Made by a program: the position numbers and the translations under genes. From positions 82,428,199 through 82,492,198 of the forward strand of contig OY856186.1 of assembly GCA_963693315.1 (NCBI GenBank): a stretch of DNA of 64,000 bases, in the 5' to 3' direction. The DNA is from Diogma glabrata. Lineage: Eukaryota > Arthropoda > Insecta > Diptera > Cylindrotomidae. This document shows, in pieces, positions 10,647-23,620 of the stretch. Position 1 is the stretch's first letter. Every line of letters starts with the position of its first letter. The notes beneath the pieces were generated by a model, which had not been told where the DNA came from, made no database searches, and was given only the letters and a program-made list of their open reading frames with translations.

Positions 10647-11976
10647 TAATAATATTCTAAATAAAAAAAATTAATATTTTTAATATTTGGTCCTTTCGTA
10701 CTAAAATATTTTTTTTTATTAAGGATAGAAACCAACCTGGCTTACACCGGTTTGAACTCAGATCATGTAAGAATTTAAAGGTCGAACAGACCTATTTTTT
10801 AAACTTCTACACCTAAAATTAACTCTTAATCCAACATCGAGGTCGCAATCTTTTTTGTCGATAAGAACTCTTAAAAAAAATAACGCTGTTATCCCTAAGG
10901 TAACTTAAATTTTTAATCAATATAATTGGATCAATTATTCATATATTAATGTTAAAAAATAATAAAAGTTTTTTAAATTTTAATGTCACCCCAACAAAAT
11001 AATTATTTAATATTATCAAAATTATTCTTAAACAATAATAATATAAAATTATAAAGCTCTATAGGGTCTTCTCGTCCTTTAAATATATTTTTGTCTTTTA
11101 ACAAAAAAGATAAATTATAAATTAAATTTAAATGAGACAGTTAATATTTCGTTCAACCATTCATACAAGCTTTCAATTAAAAAACTAATGATTATGCTAC
11201 CTTTGCACGGTCAAAATACCGCGGCCCTTTAATTATATTATCAGTGGGCAGGTTAGACTTTTTATATAATTTCAAAAAGACATGTTTTTGATAAACAGGC
11301 GAATATTATTTTTGCCGAATTAATTAAATAAACCTATCAAAATTAAATTATTTTTAAATAAATTTTATACTAATTTTATCATTATTTTTTTATTTTAATA
11401 ATTAAAATAAATATTTTAATATAAATTTAAATATTAATTAAATATTATATAAAATTAATATAAATTATAACATATTTTTTATAATGACTAATTTTAAGCC
11501 TATATTTATTAAATTTATAATTTTATTATAAAACTTTATTTTAAAGCTTATCCCTTAAAATATTTATTATTAAAAATATTTAATTAAAAAATTAATTAAA
11601 TACTTTTAATAATATAAATTAAATTTATTTCTTAAAAAACTAGATATATTTAAGAACGAATAACATTTCATTTCTAATTTTATATTATTAATAATTATGC
11701 TATATTAAATAAAATATAAAATTAAATCTCTTAAATTCGAAAAAAATATTTTTAAATATTATTTATTTAATAAACCCTGATACACAAGGTACAATAAATT
11801 AAATTTTCTTTTAAATTAATAATTTTTCATTTTATTTCAATATTCTTTTACAATACTAATCAACTATAATATAAATTATTTTATTTATAATATATACAAA
11901 AACAAAAATTTTATAAAATTATTTTTATTTTATAATTAAATATTTTAATAATTAAAATAAATTTATTTTAAATTAA
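10647..11976 (-). rRNA. rrnL: Mitochondrial 16S (large subunit) rRNA
   Basis: Bounded by tRNA-Leu(CUN) and tRNA-Val. It carries the conserved large-subunit peptidyl-transferase region; plus-strand blocks include GAACTCAGATCATGTAAGA and TGCTACCTTTGCACGGTCA. Length near 1330 bp is normal for insects. Ends are set by the neighbouring tRNAs. Confidence 0.93.
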
Positions 11977-12041
11977 ATTAAACCGAATTGCACGGATTTC
12001 TTTTCAATGTAAATGAAAAACTTTACTAATTAAGCTTTAAT
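11977..12041 (-). tRNA. trnV: tRNA-Val, anticodon TAC
   Basis: Minus strand ATTAAAG start, TTTCATTTACATTGAAA anticodon arm and TTTAAT 3' acceptor, between the two rRNAs. The last acceptor pair is mismatched. Confidence 0.88.
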
Positions 12042-12840
12042 CTATCATTCTAGAAACACCTTCCGGTACCTCTACTATGTTACGACTTATTTCATTTTAA
12101 TAACGAAAGCGACGGGCAATATGTACATATTTTAGAGCTAAAATCAAATTAATATTCTAATTAATTTTACTATCAAATCCAATTTTAATTAAAATTTTCA
12201 ATTTAATATCCATTTAAATAATTTTATTGTAATCCATTTTTACTTAAATATAAACTGCACCTTGACCTGACATAATTTATGCTAAAAATTTTAGAAATTT
12301 TTTTTTTACTTTTTAAAGATATTCTAATGACGGCGGTATACAAATTAAACAAAATTAAGTAAGGTCCAACGTGGATTATCGATTATAAAACAGATTCCTC
12401 TGAATAGACTAAAATACCGCCAAATTTTTTAAATTTCAAGATAATAACTAATACTAATCTAGATTATCGTTCAATCAATATACATATTAAATAATAGGGT
12501 ATCTAATCCTAGTTTATAATTAAAATTTCTTAGCTTCAAAATAATTTACCATATAATATTAAAATTTTAAAATTTCACTTAATAAAATTTATTATTTTAT
12601 AATTAATTATTAATAATTTTAACTAAAATCTATAATTTTAATATAAATAAATTATATTTTTTGTCTAACCGCAGCAGCTGGCACAAATTTTGCTAATATT
12701 AAATATTATTACTAATTCTAAATTTCTTTAATAATTAATATTAATTACTGAGATTAAATTTAATAATATAATTTATTTAAAATTATATTTATTCATACAA
12801 AAATTTACATGTAAAATATAATATAAATAAAAATTATTGT
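12042..12840 (-). rRNA. rrnS: Mitochondrial 12S (small subunit) rRNA
   Basis: The 3' region shows conserved blocks (plus strand TACTATGTTACGACTTAT and GACGGCGGTATA) and the core AACCGCAGCAGCTGGCACA. The 5' end near 12840 is approximate, where the tandem array of the control region begins. Confidence 0.92.
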
Positions 12841-15439
12841 AAAAATAAAACAATATATTAAAATAGAAACAATAAAATATGCTATTAAAATTAAATTTTA
12901 AAATATATTACACGTAAATAATTAATTTATAATTATTTTAATAAAATAGATAACATAATTTAGTTGGTTCCTCCCCAAACAATTACTGACTAATAAACAA
13001 AACCCCATTAATCAATAAATATTGTTTTATACTCCCCCAAATATAAAACAATATATTAAAATAGAAACAATAAAATATGCTATTAAAATTAAATTTTAAA
13101 GTATATTACACGTAAATAATTAATTTATAATTATTTTAATAAAATAGATAACATAATTTAGTTGGTTCCTCCCCAAACAATTACTGACTAATAAACAAAA
13201 CCCCATTAATCAATAAATATTGTTTTATACTCCCCCAAATATAAAACAATATATTAAAATAGAAACAATAAAATATGCTATTAAAATTAAATTTTAAAGT
13301 ATATTACACGTAAATAATTAATTTATAACTATTTTAATAAAATAGATAACATAATTTAATTGGTTCCTCCCCAAACAATTACTGACTAATAAACAAAACC
13401 CCATTAATCAATAAATATTGTTTTATACTCCCCCAAATATAAAACAATATATTAAAATAGAAACAATAAAATATGCTATTAAAATTAAATTTTAAAATAT
13501 ATTACACGTAAATAATTAATTTATAATTATTTTAATAAAATAGATAACATAATTTAGTTGGTTCCTCCCCAAACAATTACTGACTAATAAACAAAACCCC
13601 ATTAATCAATAAATATTGTTTTATACTCCCCCAAATATAAAACAATATATTAAAATAGAAACAATAAAATATGCTATTAAAATTAAATTTTAAAATATAT
13701 TACACGTAAATAATTAATTTATAATTATTTTAATAAAATAGATAACATAATTTAGTTGGTTCCTCCCCAAACAATTACTGACTAATAAACAAAACCCCAT
13801 TAATCAATAAATATTGTTTTATACTCCCCCAAATATAAAACAATATATTAAAATAGAAACAATAAAATATGCTATTAAAATTAAATTTTAAAGTATATTA
13901 CACGTAAATAATTAATTTATAATTATTTTAATAAAATAGATAACATAATTTAGTTGGTTCCTCCCCAAACAATTACTGACTAATAAACAAAACCCCATTA
14001 ATCAATAAATATTGTTTTATACTCCCCCAAATATAAAACAATATATTAAAATAGAAACAATAAAATATGCTATTAAAATTAAATTTTAAAGTATATTACA
14101 CGTAAATAATTAATTTATAACTATTTTAATAAAATAGATAACATAATTTAATTGGTTCCTCCCCAAACAATTACTGACTAATAAACAAAACCCCATTAAT
14201 CAATAAATATTGTTTTATACTCCCCCAAATATAAAACAATATATTAAAATAGAAACAATAAAATATGCTATTAAAATTAAATTTTAAAATATATTACACG
14301 TAAATAATTAATTTATAATTATTTTAATAAAATAGATAACATAATTTAGTTGGTTCCTCCCCAAACAATTACTGACTAATAAACAAAACCCCATTAATCA
14401 ATAAATATTGTTTTATACTCCCCCAAATATAAAACAATATATTAAAATAGAAACAATAAAATATGCTATTAAAATTAAATTTTAAAATATATTACACGTA
14501 AATAATTAATTTATAATTATTTTAATAAAATAGATAACATAATTTAGTTGGTTCCTCCCCAAACAATTACTGACTAATAAACAAAACCCCATTAATCAAT
14601 AAATATTGTTTTATACTCCCCCAAATATAAAACAATATATTAAAATAGAAACAATAAAATATGCTATTAAAATTAAATTTTAAAATATATTACACGTAAA
14701 TAATTAATTTATAATTATTTTAATAAAATAGATAACATAATTTAGTTGGTTCCTCCCCAAACAATTACTGACTAATAAACAAAACCCCATTAATCAATAA
14801 ATATTGTTTTATACTCCCCCAAATATAAAACAATATATTAAAATAGAAACAATAAAATATGCTATTAAAATTAAATTTTAAAGTATATTACACGTAAATA
14901 ATTAATTTATAATTATTTTAATAAATTTTAAAATTCCATTTTTAGCTAAATAATATAATTACTATTGCACAAAAATTTTCAAAATCTGTGATAATTCCTC
15001 ATTCTCAAGATAACAAAACATGTCACTAATCATAATAAATTTACTTATAAATAATTAATTTTAAATATTCTAATTTTTTTTTTTTTTTATATAATAAATA
15101 TTATATTAGTATTATAGGAGTAGGAAGAATAATTTCTTTTCTTATTAGTATAGGAAGAATAATTTCTTTTTTTCTTTCCTTAATTTATCAAAATACTGAG
15201 CATCAACAAATTTATTAATAATAGTTGAATGACAGCTATTTCTAATTTTTATAAATGAATCTATAATAAATTTAAATTTATTAATATTTATATATATTTG
15301 TGTGAATTATTTATTAATTATTAAATTATTTATTATATCATTTTTTTATATATATATTACGCGCACACGTAAGATGAAAAAAATGACCCCAAATTTTAAG
15401 ACCGTACTTTTACTTTTTTGTATTAAATAAATAAAAAAA
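12841..15439. other. Mitochondrial control region (A+T-rich region)
   Basis: Lies between 12S rRNA and tRNA-Ile, as in most insects. It consists of a tandem array (12845-14925), then AT-rich DNA with a 15-base T run at 15074-15088 (a candidate replication-related poly-T). Near 15105-15180 is a short doubled TAGGAAGAATAATTTCTTTT block. It normally holds replication and transcription start sites. Confidence 0.9.
12845..14925. repeat. 198-bp tandem array, about 10.5 copies
   Basis: ACTCCCCCAAATATAAAACA recurs at exact 198-bp steps (13031, 13229, 13427 and on). The units differ at only a few positions: AAATATATT or AAGTATATT, ATAATT or ATAACT, and TAGTTGG or TAATTGG. The variants form the order A B C A, A B C A, A A and partial B, suggesting duplication of a four-unit (792-bp) block. 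Confidence 0.95.
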
Positions 15440-15508
15440 AATAGTTTGCCTGATAAAAAGGATTACCTTGATAGGGTAAATTATATAGAAATATCTCTAT
15501 AATTATTA
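15440..15508 (+). tRNA. trnI: tRNA-Ile, anticodon GAT
   Basis: GCCTGATAAAAAGGATTACC followed by TTGATAGGG; first of the I-Q-M block after the control region. Confidence 0.92.
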
Positions 15509-15572
15509 TATTTAATAGAATTAAACTATTACTAAAAAAATCAAAATTTTTTGTGCATCTTACACTAAAATA
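15508..15572 (-). tRNA. trnQ: tRNA-Gln, anticodon TTG
   Basis: Minus strand TATTTTAGTGTAAGATGCAC, anticodon arm ATTTTGATTTT. The edge with tRNA-Ile is approximate. Confidence 0.9.
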
Positions 15573-15573
15573 T

Positions 15574-15636
15574 AAAAAGATAAGCTAATAAAGCTAATGG
15601 GTTCATACCCCATTTATAAAGGTAATACTCCTTTTC
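15574..15636 (+). tRNA. trnM: tRNA-Met, anticodon CAT
   Basis: AAAAAGATAAGCTAATAAAG, anticodon loop GTTCATACC, 3' acceptor TCCTTTT. Confidence 0.94.
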
Positions 15637-15642
15637 TTTTTA

Positions 15643-16668
15643 ATTTTTAAAAATTCGTCTAAAATATTATTTATATTTACATTAATAAGAGGAACTTTAA
15701 TCACCATCTCGGCTAATTCATGATTAAGAGCTTGAATAGGATTAGAAATTAATTTATTATCATTTATCCCCCTAATGATTAATAATAATAATTTAATATC
15801 TTCAGAAGCATCTTTAAAATATTTTCTTACACAAGTACTAGCATCAGCAACTCTTTTATTCTCTATTATTTTAATTATATTTATTAATAACTTAAATTGA
15901 TTTATTAATGAAATACCTTTATACTCTATATTAATAATCAATTCTTCTCTTTTATTAAAAAGAGGGGCTGCTCCTTTTCACTTTTGATTCCCTGGGGTTA
16001 TAGAAGGATTAAACTGATTTAATAATTTAATTTTAATAACTTGACAAAAAATAGCCCCATTAATATTAATTTCTTATTGTAATACTTCTTTTTTTATTTC
16101 TATTATTATTATTTTATCTATTTTAGTAGGGTCTTTAGGAGGATTAAATCAAACTTCATTATATAAAATTATAGCTTTTTCTTCAATTAATCATTTAGGT
16201 TGAATATTAACAGCTATAATTTCAAATGAATTTTTATGAGAAATTTATTTTTTTTTTTATTTTATCCTATCAACTATAATAATTTTTATATTTAATACAT
16301 TTAAATTATCCCATATTAATCAAATATTTTCAATATTTAGTAATCAAAATTTAACAAAATTTTTTTTATTTACAACTTTATTATCTTTAGGAGGATTACC
16401 CCCCTTTTTAGGATTTATGCCTAAATGATTAGTAATTCAATCAATAATTAGTAATAATTTTATTTTTTTATTAATTATAATAGTAATACTAACACTAATC
16501 ACTTTATTTTATTATATTCGACTTTGTTATGCTTCATTTATATTAAATTATTGAGAAATAAATTGACATTACTTAACCCCTTTAAATAAATTCAATCAAA
16601 TAATAATAATCTTTATATCGTTTATTTCTCTAATAGGATTAAGTATAATTAGTATTATTTATTTATAA
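15643..16668 (+). CDS. nad2: NADH dehydrogenase subunit 2 (mitochondrial copy)
   Basis: Complex I membrane subunit. ATT 15643 to TAA 16666-16668, 1026 nt, no net frameshift. The frame reads I-F-K-N-S-S-K at the start, and the W-G-G-L-N-Q and G-G-L-P-P-F-L-G regions are typical. AGA is Ser and TGA is Trp in the mitochondrial code. The order tRNA-Met, ND2, tRNA-Trp is ancestral. Confidence 0.93.
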
Positions 16669-16700
16669 CTTTTTTAAAAAATTTTAATTAATCATTAAAT

Positions 16701-16766
16701 AGGTTTTAAGTTAAATAAACTAATAGTCTTCAAAACTATAAATATAAGAAATATCTTTTAAGCCTT
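16701..16766 (+). tRNA. trnW: tRNA-Trp, anticodon TCA
   Basis: AGGTTTTAAGTTAAATAAAC, AGTCTTCAAAACT anticodon arm, 3' AAGCCTT. Confidence 0.92.
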
Positions 16767-16826
16767 AGTAAAAAAAAATTGCTCCTTTAGAATTGCAGTC
16801 TAATATCATTTTTGACTATAAAGCTT
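16764..16826 (-). tRNA. trnC: tRNA-Cys, anticodon GCA
   Basis: Minus strand AGCTTTATAGTCAAAAATGA with AGACTGCAATTCT anticodon arm. The 3' boundary next to tRNA-Trp is approximate. Confidence 0.9.
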
Positions 16827-16828
16827 TT

Positions 16829-16893
16829 TAATTGATTAAAGAAATATTAATTTCATAAATAAATTTACAATCTATTGCCTACATTTCAGCCAT
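16829..16893 (-). tRNA. trnY: tRNA-Tyr, anticodon GTA
   Basis: Plus-strand ATTTACAATCT is the complement of a GTA anticodon arm. Standard place between tRNA-Cys and COX1. Confidence 0.91.
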
Positions 16894-16897
16894 TTAA

Positions 16898-18433
<1,536 letters not shown>

Positions 18434-18500
18434 TTTAATATGGCAGATTAGTGCAATGGATTTAAGCCCCATATATAAAGAAAATTATTCTTTTATTAAA
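18434..18500 (+). tRNA. trnL2: tRNA-Leu(UUR), anticodon TAA
   Basis: TTTAATATGGCAGATTAGTG, anticodon arm ATGGATTTAAGCCCCAT, 3' TATTAAA. Confidence 0.94.
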
Positions 18501-18508
18501 ATTAAAAA

Positions 18509-19193
18509 ATGGCAACTTGAATAAATTTAAATTTACAAGATAGAGCATCTCCTATTATAGAACAATTAACTTTTTTTCATGATCATGCATTAATAATTTT
18601 AATTATAATTACTATTTTAGTTAGTTATATTATAGTAATATTATTATTTAATAAACTTACAAATCGATATTTATTATCCGGTCAAATAATTGAAATTATT
18701 TGAACAATTTTACCAGCAATTGTTTTAATTTTCATTGCTATACCTTCACTACGATTATTATATTTAATAGACGAAATTAATAATCCTACTATTACTTTAA
18801 AAACTATTGGTCATCAATGATATTGAAGCTACGAATATTCAGATTTTTTAAATTTAGAATTTGATTCATATATAACTCCAACTCATGAATTATTAAATAA
18901 TGAATTTCGATTATTAGAAGTCGATAATCGAATTATTTTACCTATAAATACTCAAATTCGAATTTTAGTAAGAGCAGCAGATGTACTACATTCTTGAACA
19001 ATTCCCGCTTTAGGAGTAAAAATTGATGCTACTCCAGGACGTTTAAATCAAACAAATTTTTTAATCAACCGACCTGGTTTATTTTATGGTCAATGCTCAG
19101 AAATTTGTGGAACAAACCATAGTTTTATACCTATTGTTATAGAAAGTATTCCTACAAATATATTTATTAAATGAATCACAAAAATAAATTCAT
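18509..19193 (+). CDS. cox2: Cytochrome c oxidase subunit II (mitochondrial copy)
   Basis: Copper-binding subunit of complex IV. ATG 18509 (M-A-T-W-M-N-L-N-L-Q-D) to an incomplete stop T at 19193, directly before tRNA-Lys: 685 nt, 228 codons. I walked the frame line by line and it stays open. The CuA motif [15 protein letters not shown] is intact. The truncated stop would be completed by polyadenylation in mitochondria. Confidence 0.95.
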
Positions 19194-19264
19194 CATTAGA
19201 TGACTGAAAACAAGTAATGATCTCTTAAATCATATTATAGTAAATTAGTGATTACTTCTAATGA
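19194..19264 (+). tRNA. trnK: tRNA-Lys, anticodon CTT
   Basis: CATTAGATGACTGAAAACAA, anticodon arm TGATCTCTTAAATCA, 3' TCTAATGA. Confidence 0.95.
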
Positions 19265-19332
19265 AAAAAATTAGTTAATTTAATAACATTAGTGTGTCAA
19301 ACTAAAATTATCGATTTAATTGATATTTTTTG
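19265..19332 (+). tRNA. trnD: tRNA-Asp, anticodon GTC
   Basis: AAAAAAT acceptor pairing with ATTTTTT; anticodon arm TAGTGTGTCAAACTA. Confidence 0.93.
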
Positions 19333-19494
19333 ATTCCACAAATATCTCCTTTAAGATGATTATTACTCTTTATTATTTTTTCTTTTACTTTAATTATTTT
19401 TAATATTCTAAACTTTTTCTTTTTTATTCCAATTAATAACAAATATACTAATAATAAAAATATTACTTTAACCCCTTATCAATGAAAATGATAA
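19333..19494 (+). CDS. atp8: ATP synthase subunit 8 (mitochondrial copy)
   Basis: Small membrane subunit of ATP synthase, 53 codons from ATT 19333 (I-P-Q-M-S-P-L-S-W-L) to TAA 19492-19494. It overlaps the ATP6 start (ATG 19488) by seven bases, the usual insect arrangement. Confidence 0.93.
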
Positions 19495-20166
19495 CAAATT
19501 TATTTTCTGTATTTGACCCTTCAACAAATATTTTAAATTTATCTTTGAATTGAATAAGAACTTTTATTGGTTTATTAATAATCCCTACAATATATTGACT
19601 TATACCTTCTCGATATTATATTATTTGAAATCAAATTTTAATAACATTACATAAAGAATTTAAAAATCTATTAGGTTTAACCGGACATAATGGAAGCACT
19701 TTCATTTTTATTTCTTTATTTACTTTAATTTTATTTAATAATTTTATTGGGCTCTTTCCTTATATTTTTACAAGTACAAGACATTTAATTTTTACTTTAA
19801 CTTTAGCTCTTCCTTTATGATTAAGTTTTATAATTTACGGTTGATTAAATCATACTCAACATATATTTGCCCATTTAGTTCCTCAAGGAACCCCCCCCAA
19901 TTCTTATGCCTTTTATAGTTTGTATTGAAACTATTAGTAATATAATTCGACCTGGAACTTTAGCAGTTCGATTAGCAGCTAATATAATTGCTGGTCATTT
20001 ATTATTAACTTTATTAGGAAATACTGGTCCTTCTATATCATATTATCTAATTTTAATTTTAGTAATTACTCAAATTGCTTTACTTATCCTTGAATCAGCT
20101 GTATCAATTATTCAAGCTTATGTATTTGCAGTTTTAAGAAGCTTATACTCTAGAGAAGTAAATTAA
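19488..20166 (+). pseudogene. atp6: ATP synthase subunit 6, frameshifted copy
   Basis: Proton-channel subunit of ATP synthase. The frame from ATG 19488 is clean until the Q-G-T-P-P segment. There the C run at 19891-19898 has eight C where seven are needed, shifting the frame by +1. Downstream, the correct protein (P-F-M-V-C-I-E-T-I-S) continues in the other frame to TAA 20164-20166. This is either a real nuclear mutation or a homopolymer error. Confidence 0.92.
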
Positions 20167-20168
20167 CA

Positions 20169-20957
20169 ATGTCTACACATTCAAATCACCCCTTTCATTT
20201 AGTAGATTATAGCCCATGACCTTTAACAGGAGCTATCGGAGCAATATCTATTGTATCAGGTCTTATTAAATGATTCCATCAGTATAATATATCTCTTATA
20301 TTATTAGGGTTAATTATTACAATTTTAACTATATATCAATGATGACGAGATATTTCACGAGAAGGAACTTTTCAAGGATTACATACAATTTCTGTTACTA
20401 TTGGATTACGATGAGGTATAATTTTATTTATTATTTCTGAAGTATTTTTTTTTATTTCTTTTTTTTGAGCTTTTTTTCATAGAAGATTATCCCCAGCTAT
20501 TGAATTAGGAGCTATATGACCCCCAAAAGGTATTTTACCTTTTAATCCCTTCTAAATCCCATTATTAAACACATCTATTTTATTAGCTTCTGGTGTGACT
20601 GTAACATGAGCTCATCACAGTTTAATAGAACAAAATCATTCTCAAGTAACACAAAGATTATTATTTACAGTAATTTTAGGGGTATACTTTACAATTTTAC
20701 AAGCTTATGAATATATTGAAGCTTCTTTTACTATCGCAGATGCTGTATATGGCTCAACTTTTTTTGTAGCTACAGGATTTCATGGTCTTCATGTATTAAT
20801 TGGAACTACATTTTTATTAATCTGTTTAATTCGTCATTTACAATATCATTTTTCTAAAAATCATCATTTCGGATTTGAAGCTGCAGCATGATATTGACAC
20901 TTTGTAGATGTAGTTTGATTATTTTTATATATTTCAATTTATTGATGAGGTAGATAA
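20169..20957 (+). pseudogene. cox3: Cytochrome c oxidase subunit III, copy with nonsense codon
   Basis: Complex IV subunit, 789 nt with ATG 20169 and natural stop TAA 20955-20957. At 20553-20555 (codon 129, after F-N-P-F) the frame has TAA where the family has Gln (CAA) before I-P. This is a C-to-T nonsense change that cannot be explained by homopolymer length. The rest of the frame is open and typical (H-G-L-H-V, H-F-V-D-V-V-W-L-F). Confidence 0.93.
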
Positions 20958-20975
20958 TAAATAATATAATTATTA

Positions 20976-21041
20976 ATTTATAAAGTATAATTAAGTATAT
21001 ATGACTTCCAATCATAAGGTCTAATATTTTTAGTATAAATA
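20976..21041 (+). tRNA. trnG: tRNA-Gly, anticodon TCC
   Basis: ATTTATA acceptor pairing with TATAAAT; anticodon arm ATGACTTCCAATCAT. Confidence 0.94.
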
Positions 21042-21395
21042 ATCCTAATAATTTTTATTATAAGAATTTTTATTATAATTATTACAATTATTGTAATAAT
21101 AATAGCTTCATTATTAGCAAAAAAAACACTTAGAGACCGTGAAAAAAATTCTCCTTTTGAATGTGGATTTGATCCTAAAAGATCTTCACGCCTTCCTTTT
21201 TCTTTACGTTTTTTTTTAATTGCTATTATTTTTTTAATTTTTGATGTTGAAATTGCACTAATTTTACCTTTAATCTTAATTATTAATTATTCTAATATAT
21301 TAATATGAATATCTACCTCAATTTTTTTTATTTTAATTTTATTAATTGGACTATATCATGAATGAAATCAAGGAGCATTAAATTGAAGATCTTAA
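21042..21395 (+). CDS. nad3: NADH dehydrogenase subunit 3 (mitochondrial copy)
   Basis: Complex I subunit, 354 nt ending at TAA 21393-21395. Core P-F-E-C-G-F-D-P and F-D-V-E-I-A are present. The start is ATC at 21042, right after tRNA-Gly (ATA at 21039 is the alternative). Frame intact. Confidence 0.93.
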
Positions 21396-21399
21396 AAAA

Positions 21400-21464
21400 A
21401 GGGTTATAGTTAATTATAACATTTAATTTGCATTTAAAAAGTATTGATTTATTCAATTTACCTT
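21400..21464 (+). tRNA. trnA: tRNA-Ala, anticodon TGC
   Basis: AGGGTTATAGTTAATTATAA with anticodon arm TTTAATTTGCATTTAAA. Confidence 0.92.
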
Positions 21465-21467
21465 ATA

Positions 21468-21533
21468 AAATATGAAGTGATTTATTACAATTAGTTTCGA
21501 CCTAATTTTAGGTTTAATTAAACCCTTATTTTT
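21468..21533 (+). tRNA. trnR: tRNA-Arg, anticodon TCG
   Basis: AAATATGAAGTGATTTATTA, anticodon arm TTAGTTTCGACCTAA. Ends approximate. Confidence 0.92.
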
Positions 21534-21598
21534 AATTGAAGCCAAAAAGAGGCATATCACTGTTAATGATATAAATGAATATTTAAATTCCAATTAAA
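21532..21598 (+). tRNA. trnN: tRNA-Asn, anticodon GTT
   Basis: TTAATTG pairs with CAATTAA; anticodon arm TCACTGTTAATGA. Confidence 0.94.
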
Positions 21599-21601
21599 AA
21601 A

Positions 21602-21669
21602 AGAAGTATGATTTTCAAGTAAAAGCTGCTAACTTTTTTCTTTAATGGTTAAATTCCATTTATACTTTT
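21602..21669 (+). tRNA. trnS1: tRNA-Ser(AGN), anticodon GCT
   Basis: GAAGTAT pairs with ATACTTT; anticodon GCT in AAAGCTGCTAACTTT. It lacks a normal D-arm, as usual in insects. GCT rather than TCT argues against most beetles. Confidence 0.92.
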
Positions 21670-21735
21670 ATTTATGTAGTTTAACATAAAACCTTATATT
21701 TTCACTATAAAAATAAAAACATTTTTTCATAAATT
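21670..21735 (+). tRNA. trnE: tRNA-Glu, anticodon TTC
   Basis: ATTTATG pairs with CATAAAT; anticodon arm TATATTTTCACTATA. Confidence 0.94.
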
Positions 21736-21754
21736 ACTTTTATTTATTATCTAA

Positions 21755-21820
21755 TATTTAAAGATTTATTAATCTCAACTACATCTTCAATGTAATGCTC
21801 TATATATAAGCTATTTAAAT
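21755..21820 (-). tRNA. trnF: tRNA-Phe, anticodon GAA
   Basis: Minus strand ATTTAAATAGCTTATATATA, anticodon arm ACATTGAAGATGT; abuts the ND5 stop. Confidence 0.93.
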
Positions 21821-23553
21821 TATAATAAAAATAAAATTAATAAAATAATAAATCATAAAATAAAGCTTAATAAATAAATTTTTAAATTATTATTTTGAAA
21901 AATTTGATTATATTGAGCTCTTTTTATTAATAAAAAATATAAAGATTGAGCTCCAAAATATTCTCTTCATCCTTGATCAAATCTTTTAATTATTAATTTA
22001 CCTAATTTTAAAGGAAAATTAATAATACCTATGCTTGAAATAATAGGCATATACCATATTAACCCAAAAAAATTTCTTAAATAATAATTAAATAATGATT
22101 TATTAAAAAAATATAATGAAATATTAGAAATCAAATATCCTCTAAATCCCCCTAAAAAACAAATTACTAATACTATTAATTTTAATCTTAAAGGTAAACA
22201 AATTATATTAGGAGTAGGAAAAATTAATCAAGATAACAAACTCCCTCCTATAATAGCTATAATTAATAAACCTATTATTCCTCGTAATATAATTCAACTT
22301 TCATCTCTTATAGGATGTAAACTTCTTCTATTAAATACCCCTCTTAATGAATAATAAACTAATCGAAAAGAATAACATACAGTTAACCCAGTAGAAAAAA
22401 AATATAAAAAAAAACTAAATAAATTAATATTACTCAATATAACATATTCTAAAATTAAATCTTTAGAATAAAATCCAGCTAAAAAAGGTATCCCACATAA
22501 CGCTAAATTAGCTAAATTTAAGCATGAAGAAGTTAAAGGTATTTGATTAATTAATCTTCCTATTACTCGAATATCTTGTCTATTTTTTATATTATGAATA
22601 ATAGAACCAGCACACATGAATAATAATGCTTTAAATAAAGCATGTGTTAATAAATGAAAAAAAGCTAATTTATAAAACCCTATAGATAAAATTCTTATTA
22701 TAAGCCCTAACTGTCTTAATGTAGATAAAGCAATAATTTTTTTCAAATCATATTCAAAATTAGCCCCCATTCCCGCTATAAATATAGTTAACCCAGAAAT
22801 TAATAATATAAATTGCCCTAAAAAACTATTATTTAATAAAATATTAAATCGAATTAATAAATAAACTCCAGCAGTTACTAAAGTTGACGAATGAACCAGA
22901 GCAGAAACAGGTGTAGGAGCAGCCATAGCTGCAGGTAATCAAGAAGAAAAAGGAATTTTAGCACTTTTAGTTATAGCAGCTAAAATTATTAAACTTCCAA
23001 TAACTTTTATTTCAAAATTATTTTTTATTAATTCTAAATAAAAAATATAATTTCATCTTCCATAATTTAATATTCAAGCAATAGATAATAAAAAAGCTAC
23101 ATCTCCAATTCGATTAGATAATGCAGTTAATATCCCTGCATTATAAGATTTTACATTTTGGAAATAAATAACTAAACAATAAGAAACTAAACCTAATCCA
23201 TCTCAACCTAATAAAATTCTAATTAAATTTGGACTAATAATTAATAATATCATTGATAAAACAAATATTAAAACTAATAAAATAAAACGATTAATATTTA
23301 TATCTTCTTTTATATATTCTTTTCTATAATAAATAACTAAAGAAGAAATTAATAAAACAAAAGACATAAATATTAAACTAATTCAATCAAACAATAAAGT
23401 TATAACAATTGAATTTGAATTTAAGGAAACTACTTCTCATTCTAAAAAAATCACTAAATCATTATATAAATAATTAATTCTTATTAAAAATATAATAATT
23501 CTAATAAAAAATAAAAACAAAAATCTAATAAAACAAATAGATATACAAAACAT
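21820..23553 (-). CDS. nad5: NADH dehydrogenase subunit 5 (mitochondrial copy)
   Basis: Proton-pumping membrane subunit of complex I. Minus strand ATG 23553 (M-F-C-M-S-I-C-F-I-S) to TAA at 21820, 1734 nt. The central open part (22294-22926) carries the family core around [18 protein letters not shown] and is in frame with both ends, so no net frameshift is implied. I did not check every codon for TAA or TAG. Confidence 0.92.
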
Positions 23554-23620
23554 GATTTAAAATGAAAATTTTCATATCATTGATACCACAAATCAATATT
23601 TTATTTTAAACTATTTAAAT
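23554..23620 (-). tRNA. trnH: tRNA-His, anticodon GTG
   Basis: Minus strand ATTTAAATAGTTTAAAATAA; anticodon arm TTGATTTGTGGTATCAA. Confidence 0.93.

Noticed and set aside
12845..14925. Nuclear satellite array
   Set aside because: It lies between mitochondrial 12S rRNA and tRNA-Ile in correct order, so it belongs to the mitochondrial control region.
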